Origin: FEN-299 sp963717945
GTDB lineage: Bacteria > Acidobacteriota > Vicinamibacteria > Vicinamibacterales > Fen-181
Reading direction: 5' to 3'
Length of the DNA stretch: 64,000 nucleotides
NCBI GenBank assembly: GCA_963717945.1
Contig: CAVQXT010000007.1
Coordinates: 682,001-746,000, forward strand
Positions 48,805 to 58,331 of this stretch are shown piece by piece (position 1 is the stretch's first letter; every line of letters begins with the position of its first letter). Under the pieces are notes generated by a model. The model was not told where the DNA came from. It did not search any database and worked only from the letters and a program-made list of their open reading frames with translations. The position numbers and the translations under genes were made by a program.

Positions 48805-50238
48805 GTGGAGGTCGAACTCGTCGTCACCACCGTGAATGCCGACGGCGACGGCGTGGCCGCGGTCCAGGGCCGGCCGGTCACCGTCCCGGGGACGATCCCG
48901 GGCGAGCGGATCAGGGCCAGGCTGCGCCGGGCGAAAGACGGTGCCATCTCGGGCGAGCTGGCGCGCGTGCTGGCGCCCTCGCCGCGCCGCGTGACGCCGC
49001 GCTGCCGTCATTTCGGCGTCTGCGGCGGCTGCGCCTGGCAGCACATCGGTTACGACGAACAGCTGCGCCTCAAACAGCGGATTGTCGAACGGGCGGTCCC
49101 GCGCGGAGTGGAAGTCTCGCCGACGCTGGCCACGCCGTCTCCCGACGGCGACACGCCCTGGGGCTTCCGGGACAAGGTCAGCTTCGTCTTCGGCTCGGGC
49201 GGCCGGGATCAGCCGCTCGTCATGGGCCATTACCGGCGCGGGTCCCGCACGATCCTCCCGGTCGAGGAATGTCCCGTGCACGCGGAGGCCGGCAACCGCC
49301 TGGCGTTCGCCCTGCGTGACGCCCTCGCGAGGGGGCACGTCGATGGCGCATCGCCGGACGGCCGCGTCGGGGTGGCGCGCTACGTCGTCGTGCGCGTGTC
49401 GGAGGCCAGCGCCGAAATGGTCGGCACGCTGGTGGCGACCGAGAATGCCAAGGCGCTCCGACGCGTCACGGCGGACCTCGAGGCGCGCGTCGCGCCCGAT
49501 CTGGCGGCCGGCAAGCGCGCGACGGTCGGCTTCCACCTGAACCTGCACGATGGGCCCGGCCCGTTCCTGTTCGGCGGCGAGACGCGGCGCCTCTTCGGCC
49601 TGGCGGAAGTCCGGGAGCAGGTGGGCGGCGTGTCGTACCTCGTTTTGCCCGCGGCGTTCTTCCAGACCAACGTCCGCGCCGCCGGCGTCCTGGTTCGCGT
49701 GGTGCTCGACGCGCTGGCCGACACACGGTTCCGCCGCGTGCTCGATCTCTACGCCGGCGTCGGGCTCTTCGCGCTGCCGCTGGCGAAGGCCGGCCGGGCG
49801 GTCACGGCGGTCGAGGAGAGCCGCGACGCCGTGGCAGGCGCGGCGGCGGCGCTTCGCCTGAATCACATCGGCCAGGAGCGGTGCCGACTGGTGGCCTCGC
49901 GAGTCGAGGATGCGCTGGGCGGAGTGCCCGGCGACAGGCACGCCCCGGCGCGCCGGCCGCCGTCGAGGATCTCCGGCGGCGAGTTCGACGCGGTGGTGCT
50001 CGACCCGCCGCGGCAGGGATGCCCGCCGCGCGTGCTGGACGCCGTCTTCCGCACCCTCCGTCCCGCCCGGATCGTCTACGTGTCGTGCAGCCCCGCGGCT
50101 CTCGCGCGTGACATGGCCGAGGTCGAGAGAGCCGGCTACCGCTTCGAGCGAGTGCAGCCCGTCGACATGTTCCCGCACACGGCGCACGTCGAGACCGTCG
50201 TGGTGCTCGCGCGAGAGAAACGCGCCCGGTCGATGTAA
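48805..50238 (+). CDS. rlmD: 23S rRNA (uracil-5-)-methyltransferase RlmD-like
   Basis: 477 residues from a GTG at 48805. The frame upstream is a shadow of the RNB gene. An N-terminal TRAM domain (VEVELVVTTVNADGDGVAAVQGRPVTVPGTIPGERI) is followed by the iron-sulfur site CRHFGVCGGCAWQHIGYDEQLRLK. The SAM-binding fold is RVLDLYAGVGLFALPLAKAG, motif IV is AVVLDPPRQGC, and the catalytic Cys lies in IVYVSCSPAALARDM. It methylates a uracil of 23S rRNA; the exact position (U1939 or U747 type) cannot be told. The insert GGVPGDRHAPARRPPSRISGG near residue 390 is unusual. Confidence 0.92.
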   Translation: MEVELVVTTVNADGDGVAAVQGRPVTVPGTIPGERIRARLRRAKDGAISGELARVLAPSPRRVTPRCRHFGVCGGCAWQHIGYDEQLRLKQRIVERAVPRGVEVSPTLATPSPDGDTPWGFRDKVSFVFGSGGRDQPLVMGHYRRGSRTILPVEECPVHAEAGNRLAFALRDALARGHVDGASPDGRVGVARYVVVRVSEASAEMVGTLVATENAKALRRVTADLEARVAPDLAAGKRATVGFHLNLHDGPGPFLFGGETRRLFGLAEVREQVGGVSYLVLPAAFFQTNVRAAGVLVRVVLDALADTRFRRVLDLYAGVGLFALPLAKAGRAVTAVEESRDAVAGAAAALRLNHIGQERCRLVASRVEDALGGVPGDRHAPARRPPSRISGGEFDAVVLDPPRQGCPPRVLDAVFRTLRPARIVYVSCSPAALARDMAEVERAGYRFERVQPVDMFPHTAHVETVVVLAREKRARSM

Positions 50239-50283
50239 CTTCGCGCGTCACACGATTCAGGGTGCAGCAGGAGGCGCAGCAGG

Positions 50284-51549
50284 ATGGCCAATCAGCCAGT
50301 GACGGGCAGATCGGGGCTCACGCGGGGGGCGGCGGCTTACGGCCTCGGCCTGATGACGCTGCTCAACTTCGTCAACTACATCGATCGCTACGTGCTCCCG
50401 GCCGTCGCGCCGCGCATCAAGGAAGAGTTGTCGCTGACCGATACCCAGGTGGGGTTCTTCCAGACGGCGTTCCTGTTCTCGTACTTCATCCTGTCGCCGC
50501 TCTTCGGCTGGCTGGGGGACCGCGTCTCGCGGACGAGGATCATGGCCGCGGGCGTGGCGATCTGGAGCCTGGCCACCGCCGGCGGAGGGCTGGCGCGCAA
50601 CTTCCTGCAGATGTCGTTTGCCAGGGGTTCGGTCGGGGTTGGCGAGGCGTCCTATGCCGCCATCTCGCCGGCAGTCATCTCCGACTACTACCCGCCCGAG
50701 CGGCGCGGGCGCGTGTTCGCCATCTTCTACCTGGCCATCCCCGTGGGGAGCGCCGTCGGGTACCTGCTCGGCGGGGCGATCGAATCCCACTTCGGCTGGC
50801 GGGCCGCGTTCTACGCCGTCGGCCTGCCGGGCCTGCTGCTCGCGCTGCTGACGCTCACCGCCCCTGACCCGCCGCGCGGCATCAACGATGGAGCCGCCGC
50901 CGCGGCTCCGCGGGCTGCGGCGGGGAGTTACTGGCACTCGCTCGGCCTGCTCGTCCACAACCGCGACTACGTGCTGGCGGTACTCGGCTACGCCGCCTAC
51001 ACGTTCGCCTTGGGCGGGATGTCCTACTGGCTGCCCATGTACATGCAGCGCGAGCACTCGCTCACGCTCTCTCGCGCCAACTACATCCTGGGAGTGGTGA
51101 CGGTCATCGCGGGCGTCGGCGGGACCTTCCTTGGCGGCTACCTGGCCGACGCGCTGGCGCCGCGCATCCGCCGGGCGCACATGTGGGTTTCGGGTGTCTC
51201 GATGATCCTGGCGATCCCCTTCACGGTCGTGGCGTTCACGACGCACGACCTGAGGCTGCTCATGGCCTCGCTGCTGGTCGGGGAGTTCATGGCCTTCCTC
51301 AGCACCGGGCCGATCAACGTCGTGATCGTGACCGCGGTGCCGGTGGCGATGCGGGCGACCTCGATGGCGGTCAGCATCTTCGTGATTCACCTGCTCGGCG
51401 ACGCCACGGCGCCGGTGGTGCTGGGCGCCGTCTCCGACCGCGCGGGACTCCCGACCGCCCTGATGCTGGCGCCGATCGCGGTCGCGGCCTCGGCGGGGAT
51501 CTGGGTCTACGCGGCGTCGAGGCCGGGGCGCCACCCGGGCGAAGTGTAG
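50284..51549 (+). CDS. MFS transporter, spinster-like
   Basis: 421 residues, twelve predicted helices. The N-terminal LLNFVNYIDRYVLPAVAPRIKEELSLTDTQVGFFQTAFLFSYFILSPLFGWLGDRVSRTRIM has the MFS motif A (GWLGDRVSRTRIM) and the opening typical of spinster-type transporters. The central loop is short (about residues 195-220). AGGAGG lies ten bases before the ATG. Substrates in this group include sugars, lipids and organic acids, and none can be assigned. It follows rlmD by 45 bases in the same direction. Confidence 0.88.
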   Translation: MANQPVTGRSGLTRGAAAYGLGLMTLLNFVNYIDRYVLPAVAPRIKEELSLTDTQVGFFQTAFLFSYFILSPLFGWLGDRVSRTRIMAAGVAIWSLATAGGGLARNFLQMSFARGSVGVGEASYAAISPAVISDYYPPERRGRVFAIFYLAIPVGSAVGYLLGGAIESHFGWRAAFYAVGLPGLLLALLTLTAPDPPRGINDGAAAAAPRAAAGSYWHSLGLLVHNRDYVLAVLGYAAYTFALGGMSYWLPMYMQREHSLTLSRANYILGVVTVIAGVGGTFLGGYLADALAPRIRRAHMWVSGVSMILAIPFTVVAFTTHDLRLLMASLLVGEFMAFLSTGPINVVIVTAVPVAMRATSMAVSIFVIHLLGDATAPVVLGAVSDRAGLPTALMLAPIAVAASAGIWVYAASRPGRHPGEV

Positions 51550-51573
51550 GATTCAGGAGTCGGGAGGGCCCGG

Positions 51574-51645
51574 TTTGTAGTGGCCAGTGGCCAGTGTGTC
51601 ATGCGCGACAGACTGACCACTGACCACTGACAACCGGCCACCAGC
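51574..51645. repeat. Two heptamer arrays between convergent genes
   Basis: TTTGTAG, TGGCCAG, TGGCCAG (51574-51594), then GACTGAC, CACTGAC, CACTGAC, AACCGGC, CACCAGC (51611-51645). The two blocks are partly inverted copies (GGCCAGTGG against CCACTGACC-type) and could pair. They fill the gap between the MFS and HtrA stop codons. Confidence 0.75.
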
Positions 51646-51659
51646 CACCTCGCTCTTAC

Positions 51660-53174
51660 CTACCCCCTCTTCGGCGCGAGCGCGATGAACAGGTCGGTCC
51701 CCTGACGGTTCACCAGCAGGAGAGCCGGCCGTCCGGGATTGGCGCCAGCCGCCTCCTGGAACTGTTCCAGGTTGGTCACCGGCCGGTGGTTGACTTCGAC
51801 GATGACGTCGCCCGACTGGAGCCCCGCGTCGGACGCCGCGCTGGCCGGTGCGACTTCCTGCACGACCAGCCCGCGCTTTATGCGGAGGCCCATCTGGCTG
51901 GCCAGATCGGGCGTCAGCGGCGCCACGGTCATGCCGTATTGACCGCCGCCCGAGCCCGGCTCTCCGCTGTACGACGCCAGCCGCGTGGCCGACAACTCCC
52001 CGAGGGTGACGGTCTTGTTCTCTTCACGGCCGTTCCGGAAGAGCGTCACCGAGGCCTGGCTGCCAGGCGTGCTGCTCGCGACGCGGTTGCGCAGGTCGTT
52101 GCTGTCGAGGATCGGTTGGCCGTTGAACGACGTGATCACGTCGCCGCGCTCGATCCCCGCCTTCTGGGCCGGGCTGTCCGCATCCACCGTGCTGACGATC
52201 GCGCCGCGCACGTCGTGGAGGCCCAGGCTCTGGGCGAGTTCCGAGCTCACCGGCTGCACGGTGACGCCGATCCGCGCCCGCCGAACGGTGCCGGTCTTGA
52301 TGAGCTGCGCCATGACGTTCTGGGCCATGTTGGACGGGATGGCGAAGCCGATCCCGATGCTGCCGCCGGAGGGCGAGAGGATCTGCGAGTTGATCCCCAC
52401 CAGCTCGCCCCGCGTGTTCACCAGCGCGCCGCCCGAGTTCCCCTGGTTGATGGGCGCGTCGGTCTGCAGGAAGTCCTCGAAGCTGCCGTCCGACCCGCCG
52501 GTGGCGCGGCCCTTCGCGCTGATGATCCCCATCGTGACCGTCTGGCCGACGCCGAGCGGGTTCCCGACGGCCAGGACGACGTCGCCCACGCGGACCTGCC
52601 TGGCATCACCGAGCGGCAGGCTGTGCAGGCCGTTGGCGTCGATCTTCAGCACGGCAAGGTCCGACGGCTTGTCGGCCCCGACCAGCTTGGCGACGAACGA
52701 CCGCCGGTCGGTCAGTTCGACGTTGATCCTGCTCGCCCCCTCGACCACGTGGGCGTTGGTCAGGATGTAGCCGTCGGGACTGACGATGACGCCGGACCCG
52801 AGGGCGCCTTCCTCGCGCGGCTGGGGCCTGACGTTGAAGTTGTGGCCCTGCTGCCCGAAGAACTGCTGGAAGAAGGGGTCGTTGCTGAAGGGGTTGGCGG
52901 CCTCGCGCACGACGCGCTCGGATCGAATGGTGACGACGGCCGGGGCCACCTGGGCCACGATGTCGGCGTAGGAATCCGGAGCGCGCAACGCGGAGCTGCG
53001 GCTCTGCTGGATCTGGGGGACGGCCGCGCTGGCCGCCGGAGCCCCGGGCGCGGCGTCGAGTCGCGCGTCGGCCGCGGTCCAGCCGATCAGCACACCGGTC
53101 AACAGGACGACGCCGGCCAATACAGCCGGTCTCTTGCTCATCTTGAAAATCTGCCGAAGTCGTTCGCTGTTCAT
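51660..53174 (-). CDS. HtrA/Deg-family periplasmic serine protease
   Basis: 504 residues. An N-terminal membrane anchor or signal (PAVLAGVVLLTGVLIGW) is followed by an S1C trypsin-like domain with catalytic His142 (TNAHVV), Asp172 (SDLAVLK) and Ser247 (QGNSGGAL). Two PDZ domains are at about 275-370 and 400-500. The Q-rich LA loop region (NPFSNDPFFQQFFGQQGHNFNV) is as in DegP/DegQ. It degrades or refolds damaged envelope proteins. It lies downstream of a histidine kinase/response regulator pair on the same strand, with repeated TGTAAT half-sites in between, suggesting a stress regulon. Confidence 0.94.
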   Translation of the reverse strand: MNSERLRQIFKMSKRPAVLAGVVLLTGVLIGWTAADARLDAAPGAPAASAAVPQIQQSRSSALRAPDSYADIVAQVAPAVVTIRSERVVREAANPFSNDPFFQQFFGQQGHNFNVRPQPREEGALGSGVIVSPDGYILTNAHVVEGASRINVELTDRRSFVAKLVGADKPSDLAVLKIDANGLHSLPLGDARQVRVGDVVLAVGNPLGVGQTVTMGIISAKGRATGGSDGSFEDFLQTDAPINQGNSGGALVNTRGELVGINSQILSPSGGSIGIGFAIPSNMAQNVMAQLIKTGTVRRARIGVTVQPVSSELAQSLGLHDVRGAIVSTVDADSPAQKAGIERGDVITSFNGQPILDSNDLRNRVASSTPGSQASVTLFRNGREENKTVTLGELSATRLASYSGEPGSGGGQYGMTVAPLTPDLASQMGLRIKRGLVVQEVAPASAASDAGLQSGDVIVEVNHRPVTNLEQFQEAAGANPGRPALLLVNRQGTDLFIALAPKRG

Positions 53175-53261
53175 GTCTCACCCTCGAACCTTGGGCCGGA
53201 GGGGGCTCAGGTCGCCGCCCGGCACGTGTTAACGCATCTACTAGCTAAGACGAGGGCGCGC

Positions 53262-53299
53262 ATTACACGGTCGTTTCCCGGGGATTACATCGGTGTAAT
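53262..53299 (-). promoter_or_regulatory. TGTAAT half-sites upstream of htrA
   Basis: ATTACA at 53262-53267 and at 53284-53289, and TGTAAT at 53294-53299. The latter two form a palindrome with a four-base centre. The starts are spaced 22 and 10 bases apart, i.e. about two and one helical turns. OmpR-family regulators, like the one encoded next door, bind such tandem half-sites. The site is 88-125 bases upstream of the htrA start. Confidence 0.5.
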
Positions 53300-53349
53300 G
53301 GACGAGGCAGGGGCGAGGGGCGAGGGGCGCTTGTCCGCCGAAGCCCGGT

Positions 53350-53373
53350 GTAGGGCGACCCTTTAGGGTTGCC
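53350..53373 (+). repeat. GTAG-type REP hairpin at the kinase stop codon
   Basis: GTAG then GGCGACCC-TTTA-GGGTTGCC. It is an exact 24-base match to the element at 42593-42616 in dmsAB. The stop codon of the histidine kinase (minus strand) falls in its loop, so the last residues VRQP come from the element. Confidence 0.85.
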
Positions 53374-54781
53374 TGACGCCGGCCAGATGGATCGTGAACT
53401 TGGCCCCGCGGTCGGGCGCCGACACCACCTCCACACGGCCCTTGTGCGCCTCGACGATGGCCCGGACGAGACTCAGGCCGAGACCGAGGCCCCGCTCGGA
53501 CCGGCTCCGGTCCCCGCGGTAGAGCCGGTCCCAGATGCGCGGCAGATCCTCGGCCGCGATCCCTGGTCCGTCGTCTTCGACGTCGAGCGCGATCTCCTCG
53601 CCGTCGGCGCGCCCCCTCAGGGCCACGTGACCGCCCGCCGGCGTGTACTTGACCGCGTTGTCGAGCAGGTTGGCCAGGACCTGGCGAAGGCGGTTGCGAT
53701 CGGCCATCAGCGTCAGGCCCGCGGGGGCGTCGACGCGCACCTCGAGGCGCTTGTCCTCCGCCACGTCGGCATAGAGGTCCTGCGCGTCGCGGAGGATCTC
53801 GCCGGCGTCGATCGGTTCGGGCGCGAGGCGCATCACCCCCGTTTCGGCCTCCGAGATGTCCATCAGCGTGTTGAGCATCTCGGTGACCCGGTCGGCTTCC
53901 TCGAGGCAGTCGGCGAGCGCCTCCCGGTAGCGCTGCGGGTCCTCGGAGCGCGACTCGAGCGCCCGCTCCGCGATGGCCCTGAACCGCGTCATCGGCGTCC
54001 GAAGGTCGTGGGCCACGTTGTCGAGCGACCCGCGCATGCCCGCCACCAGCGCCGAGATCCGGTCGAGCATGCCGTTGAAGAGCGCGCCGAGCTGGTCGAG
54101 CGGGTCGCGCGAGCCCTGAACCGGCACGCGTGCGTCGAACCGGCCGGTCTGCAGGATCGTCTGCACGACGCCCGCCAGCTGGCGGAGCGGCCTCATCGTC
54201 GAGCGCGTGAGGAAGGCGCCGCCCACGAGGCCGATGAGGACGACGACCGCCACGGCCACGATCAGGACGGTGCGGTAGCGGGCGAGCATCTCGCTGCGGA
54301 TCTCGTTGCTCTTGCCGACCTGCAGCAACGTGCCGTCGGCGAGGTAGGCCGAGGCGACCTCGAGCACCTCCGACGTGCCGCGCCGCGGGATGTCGGCCCA
54401 CGACTGGCTGCCCCGGGGGCCGGGCCTGTTGAGCACCGAGAGATCGAAGTCCGACCATTCACCGGGGAGGTTGTAGAAGACCACCTCCTCGCCGCCGCGC
54501 GACACGCGCACGAAGAGCCGCTCGCCGCGCACCGCGGCCTGGTCGTTCCGGATGGCGCGGTCGAGGGCCGGCAGCCCGCCCTGCTGGAACTGGCCGGCGT
54601 AGGCCACGAGCGTGGAGCGGATCAGGTCGTGGTCGCGCTGCGCGAGCGAGGAGGCCAGCAGGACGTAGGTGAGGGCGCCGATAGCGAGCGAGCTGCCGAG
54701 GAAGAGGATGGCGTACCAGGCGGCCAGCCGCGAGCCGAGCGTGTAGGCCGAGTCCTCACGCCACGTCGAGGACATACCCAA
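53363..54781 (-). CDS. Two-component sensor histidine kinase with HAMP domain
   Basis: 472 residues. Helices at about 19-43 and 170-192 bracket a periplasmic sensor of about 125 residues without recognised fold. HAMP follows (TRSTMRPLRQLAGVVQTILQTGRFDARVP). HisKA has the phosphorylated His258 in LDNVAHDLRTPMTRF. HATPase has N box LRQVLANLLDNAVKYTPAGG, G1 DVEDDGPGIAAEDLPRIWDRLYRG and G2 GLGLGLSLVRAIVEAHKG. Its start overlaps the response-regulator stop by 26 bases, and the two are co-transcribed. The C-terminus ends in a REP element. Confidence 0.93.
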   Translation of the reverse strand: MGMSSTWREDSAYTLGSRLAAWYAILFLGSSLAIGALTYVLLASSLAQRDHDLIRSTLVAYAGQFQQGGLPALDRAIRNDQAAVRGERLFVRVSRGGEEVVFYNLPGEWSDFDLSVLNRPGPRGSQSWADIPRRGTSEVLEVASAYLADGTLLQVGKSNEIRSEMLARYRTVLIVAVAVVVLIGLVGGAFLTRSTMRPLRQLAGVVQTILQTGRFDARVPVQGSRDPLDQLGALFNGMLDRISALVAGMRGSLDNVAHDLRTPMTRFRAIAERALESRSEDPQRYREALADCLEEADRVTEMLNTLMDISEAETGVMRLAPEPIDAGEILRDAQDLYADVAEDKRLEVRVDAPAGLTLMADRNRLRQVLANLLDNAVKYTPAGGHVALRGRADGEEIALDVEDDGPGIAAEDLPRIWDRLYRGDRSRSERGLGLGLSLVRAIVEAHKGRVEVVSAPDRGAKFTIHLAGVRQP

Positions 54782-55430
54782 TCCCCCGGACGGTCCGGAT
54801 TCGCTTGACGTCGAAGTCGCGGTCCACCTTCTCCCGCAGCCGGAATACCAGCACGTCGACGACGTTGGTGCGCGGGTCGAAGCTGTAGTTCCAGACGTGC
54901 TCCATGATCATCGTCTTCGAGATGACGCGCCCGGCGTTGCGCACGAGGTACTCGAGCAGCGCGAACTCCTGCGGCCGCAGATCCAGCGCCCGTCCGGCGC
55001 GCTCGACGTGCCGCGACACCAGGTCGATCGTGATGTCGCCGGAGACCAGGTGCGTCGGCTCGGTCACCCCCTGCGAGCGGCGGATGATCGCCTGGAGGCG
55101 CGCGAGCAGCTCCGAGAACGCGAACGGCTTGGTGAGGTAGTCGTCGCCGCCGGCCTGGAGGCCGCGGACGCGGTCGTCCACCGAGTGCTTCGCGCTCAGG
55201 ATGAGGACGGGGAGGTTCACGCGCCGCCGGCGAAGCTCCTCGAGCACCGACAGGCCGTCGCGGCCGGGCAGCATCAGGTCGAGCACGGCGGCGGCGTAGG
55301 GCTCGGTGAGGGCGAGGGCGAGGCCGCGGTTGCCGTCGGCGGCGGCGTCCACCGCGTAGCCCGCCTCCTGCAGCCCCTTCACCAGGAACGACGAGATCGT
55401 CGGGTCGTCCTCGACCACCAGCAGGCGCAT
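54756..55430 (-). CDS. OmpR-family response regulator
   Basis: 224 residues from the ATG at 55430. The frame upstream is repeat-derived. The receiver domain has the acidic pair DD (8-9), phosphorylated Asp51 (VLDLMLPG) and Lys in YLTKPFAF. The C-terminal winged helix (about 130-222) ends VWNYSFDPRTNVVDVLVFRLREKVDRDFDVKRIRTVRGIGYVLD. It pairs with the overlapping kinase gene. The likely targets include htrA downstream and its own operon. Confidence 0.94.
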   Translation of the reverse strand: MRLLVVEDDPTISSFLVKGLQEAGYAVDAAADGNRGLALALTEPYAAAVLDLMLPGRDGLSVLEELRRRRVNLPVLILSAKHSVDDRVRGLQAGGDDYLTKPFAFSELLARLQAIIRRSQGVTEPTHLVSGDITIDLVSRHVERAGRALDLRPQEFALLEYLVRNAGRVISKTMIMEHVWNYSFDPRTNVVDVLVFRLREKVDRDFDVKRIRTVRGIGYVLDVA

Positions 55431-55524
55431 GGGACGATTATAGGCTCCCGCCTTCGCCCGCGGTCGTTTGGCCGCGGGCTCCGGCGAGGCCTCGCCGAAG
55501 CGCTTCGCGCGGGGAGGCGGGCAG

Positions 55525-55559
55525 GGCTCAAGGCTCAAGCCAAGCGGCTCAAGGCTCAC
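55525..55559. repeat. Heptamer array, 5 units
   Basis: GGCTCAA, GGCTCAA, GCCAAGC, GGCTCAA, GGCTCAC in register between the TonB receptor stop and the response-regulator start. It is the same unit type as at 39593. Confidence 0.8.
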
Positions 55560-55571
55560 GGCATGCGGGCC

Positions 55572-58331
55572 TCAAAACGTCCAGCGGACGCCGAGTGTCG
55601 TCTGGCGTCCCGTCACCTGCGCGAGCGGGCCGCCGAGCCAGACCTTGAAATCGCTCCCCCGACTGTCGGTCAGCGTCCTGCTCGGATACAGCCCGTCTTG
55701 GCTCGTGACCGTGCCCACGTTGAACAGGTTCTGGATCTCAGCGTAAATCCCGAACCGATTCCCGCCGTACCTGAGGACCTTCTCAACGCGGACGGCCGTG
55801 TTCGACACGCTCTGGCCGTAGAAAGCGTCCGTCGGCACGACGTTGATGGACATCGCCCTTGTCCACCGAGTCTGGCTCGCCGGCACGCTGGCGTAGACCG
55901 CGTAAGGCGCCGCTGACTGCCAGAACCAATACGCGTTGAGCGCCACCTCGATTTTCGGAACCTGCCACCCCGCGAACACCTGGAATTGGTGGCGACGATC
56001 GTAAGCGGTCGGACCGTTGGCGTTGGTGAGCACCTGGTTGGGCGTCTCGAACTGGGTGCTCACGATGCCGTCTGTTGCGTTGTTTCCGATCGAACCCTGG
56101 GTCTTCGAGAGGACCCACGAGGCCCGTGCCTGCCATCGGTTTCTGAGCGGGCGATCGAGAACCACCATCAGGCCCCGGTAGGTGCGCGTACCCGCAGCCG
56201 TCACCGTCCGTCCGTCGATCGCGTAGTCGACCGCGTCGGTGTTCCGGATCAAGAACCGCGGCGTCTCGTTCGGGTTCGCCCACTGGTAGGTCGGCACGGT
56301 CGTCGTCCCGGCAATCGGATTCGCCCCAGGCCCGGTCCACGCGGGCAGACTATAGGCGGCGCTTGTCCATCGCCCGTCTTCCAGCACCCCGTTGACGAAG
56401 TCGTGCCAGTCGCGCCAGACACCTGTTGCCGTCAGCCTCACCGAGGATCCGAGCGCCTGCTCCCACGACACCGTGATCTCGTCCACGCGCGGCTGTCGGG
56501 CATTGGCGGTGTCCACCGAGTACATCATCGCTGCCGGGTTGCGCGCGTACTCGGTCAGCGTGCCCCAGTCAGGGCCCACGAGGTAGTAGACCGTGTCGCT
56601 CATGCCCGGTACGGCGCGGTTCCACATCGCGGTGATCGCCGACTGGTACAGGCGGCCGTAGGACGCCCTGGCTACAGAGCGGCCCTGGCCGGTCACGTCC
56701 CACGCAACACCCAGCCGCGGTCCCACCGACAGCGTGCTCCAGAGTCCTCGGCTCGTGACAGTCGCCTCGCCCCGGATGTCATCGACCCGGACGCCGAGGT
56801 TCGCCGTGAGTCGCCTGCCGATGGTCCACTGATCCTGCGCGTAGTACGACTCTCGCTTGTTCCTCGATTGGAGGTCGTAAGAATACCCGTAGGCGATGTA
56901 CGGTCCGCCCAGGTCGTAGAAGAGGACGCCTGCCCCGGAGAACTGTAGCTGGTCCCTCGCATCGCTGCGCTCGATCTCCATACCGAACTTGAAGGTGTGC
57001 GTGCCGGCGAGGTGCGAGTACTTCGAGAGGGAGATGTTCACCTGGTGTCGCGAGCGGTCGGCCTTGAAGCCGTATCCTGCGCCGCCCCACCAGGCGTTGG
57101 TCTGGCCGTCGTAGTGCGCTTCCTGCCGGCTCACCGGCGTCTTGTCGGCGTAGCCGGTATAGCCGGTGTACTTCGCCTCGAGGAAGGTCGAGGAGCTGAA
57201 GATCCTGCGATACTGGAGGTTCCACAGCTCCTCCGGAGAATCCAGGCTCTCAGTCTGGTCCTGCGAGACGATAGCCCAGCCGGGTATCAACCCGATCCGA
57301 CCGGTCACGTTGAGCTGGTCGTACTGGAACGACATGGTCAGGCTGTCGCGTGCCGTGGGCTGGAGCGAGAGCTTGATGTTGAAGCGCGGGCTGATACTGG
57401 AGACGATCGGGCCGGTCTGTTTCGTGCGATCCTCGTAGCGCTGGATGCTGGCGAAATAGAACGCCTTGTCGTGTTTCAGCGGCCCCCCCAATTGCGCGGT
57501 GTAGTCGTTCAGGCGCAGGATGCGCGCCGGGACTCCCAGGTTCGGGTTCTGCGCCACCAGAGCGGGGTCGGCGTTCCCGGCGAAGAGCCACGGACTGTCG
57601 TTGGTGTAGCGGTACTCTCCCAGGAACGAAACACGGTTGCCGCCGGACTTGGTGACCGTGTTGACGACGACGCCGGTGAACCCGCCGTACTCGGCCTGCT
57701 GGCCGAGACCGGCCACCTGGATCTCCTCGATGAGGTTGTAGTCGTACATCAGCCACGCGGTTCCGGCACTCGGGTCCCGCGTGTCGACGCCGTCGAGGAG
57801 CAGCGCGTTGCCTGAACCGTCGGAGGCCCCGAATGCAGAGCCGGCGACCACTCCGGGGGTGTACTGGAGGAGGTCCCAAGAAGCGTTTGCGTGCGACAGT
57901 GGCATGGTGAACAACAGAACCTGCGACAGCTTCGTGTCGGTCGCGGTCGAGACGGCGTCGAGCAGCGGCCGATTGCCAACGACCTCGACCATCTCCATCA
58001 GCCCGCCAAGCGCAAGTGTCAGGCTGACGTCGACCGTGCCGCCCGCGTCGATGACGACTCCGCCCTGTTGTTTCGGTCGGAACCCCCGCAATTCGGCTCG
58101 CACGGTGTAGGTGCCCGGGGCCAGAGCGGGGAAGCGGTACGCGCCCTTCGAGTCGGTCGGCTGCGTTCGTGCGCCCGCCGAACCGATGAGCGTGACCGTG
58201 GCGCCCGGCAGGACGGCGCCCTGCCCGTCGGTGATCTGGCCGGCCACCGTTCCGGTCAGCGTCTGGGCGCTGGCCGTGGGAACCGCAAGCACCGACATGA
58301 GGATGAAGACCGCTGCGCGCGCGGGAAGCAT
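55572..58331 (-). CDS. Oar-like TonB-dependent receptor with carboxypeptidase-regulatory domain
   Basis: 919 residues. The signal peptide is VFILMSVLAVPTASA. An N-terminal CarboxypepD-reg domain (about 27-110: GTVAGQITDGQGAVLPGATVTLIG ... GTYTVRAELRGFRPKQQGGVVIDAGGTVDVSLTL) is followed by a plug domain (LLQYTPGVVAGSAFGASDGSGNALLLDGVDTRDP; IEEIQVAGLGQQAEYGGFTGVVVNTVTKSGGN) and a beta-barrel ending in the aromatic GVRWTF. No clear TonB box is seen. GGAGGT precedes the ATG. It would import oligosaccharides, peptides or other large nutrients across the outer membrane. It lies beside a Ser/Thr kinase and sigma factor. Confidence 0.92.
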   Translation of the reverse strand: MLPARAAVFILMSVLAVPTASAQTLTGTVAGQITDGQGAVLPGATVTLIGSAGARTQPTDSKGAYRFPALAPGTYTVRAELRGFRPKQQGGVVIDAGGTVDVSLTLALGGLMEMVEVVGNRPLLDAVSTATDTKLSQVLLFTMPLSHANASWDLLQYTPGVVAGSAFGASDGSGNALLLDGVDTRDPSAGTAWLMYDYNLIEEIQVAGLGQQAEYGGFTGVVVNTVTKSGGNRVSFLGEYRYTNDSPWLFAGNADPALVAQNPNLGVPARILRLNDYTAQLGGPLKHDKAFYFASIQRYEDRTKQTGPIVSSISPRFNIKLSLQPTARDSLTMSFQYDQLNVTGRIGLIPGWAIVSQDQTESLDSPEELWNLQYRRIFSSSTFLEAKYTGYTGYADKTPVSRQEAHYDGQTNAWWGGAGYGFKADRSRHQVNISLSKYSHLAGTHTFKFGMEIERSDARDQLQFSGAGVLFYDLGGPYIAYGYSYDLQSRNKRESYYAQDQWTIGRRLTANLGVRVDDIRGEATVTSRGLWSTLSVGPRLGVAWDVTGQGRSVARASYGRLYQSAITAMWNRAVPGMSDTVYYLVGPDWGTLTEYARNPAAMMYSVDTANARQPRVDEITVSWEQALGSSVRLTATGVWRDWHDFVNGVLEDGRWTSAAYSLPAWTGPGANPIAGTTTVPTYQWANPNETPRFLIRNTDAVDYAIDGRTVTAAGTRTYRGLMVVLDRPLRNRWQARASWVLSKTQGSIGNNATDGIVSTQFETPNQVLTNANGPTAYDRRHQFQVFAGWQVPKIEVALNAYWFWQSAAPYAVYASVPASQTRWTRAMSINVVPTDAFYGQSVSNTAVRVEKVLRYGGNRFGIYAEIQNLFNVGTVTSQDGLYPSRTLTDSRGSDFKVWLGGPLAQVTGRQTTLGVRWTF

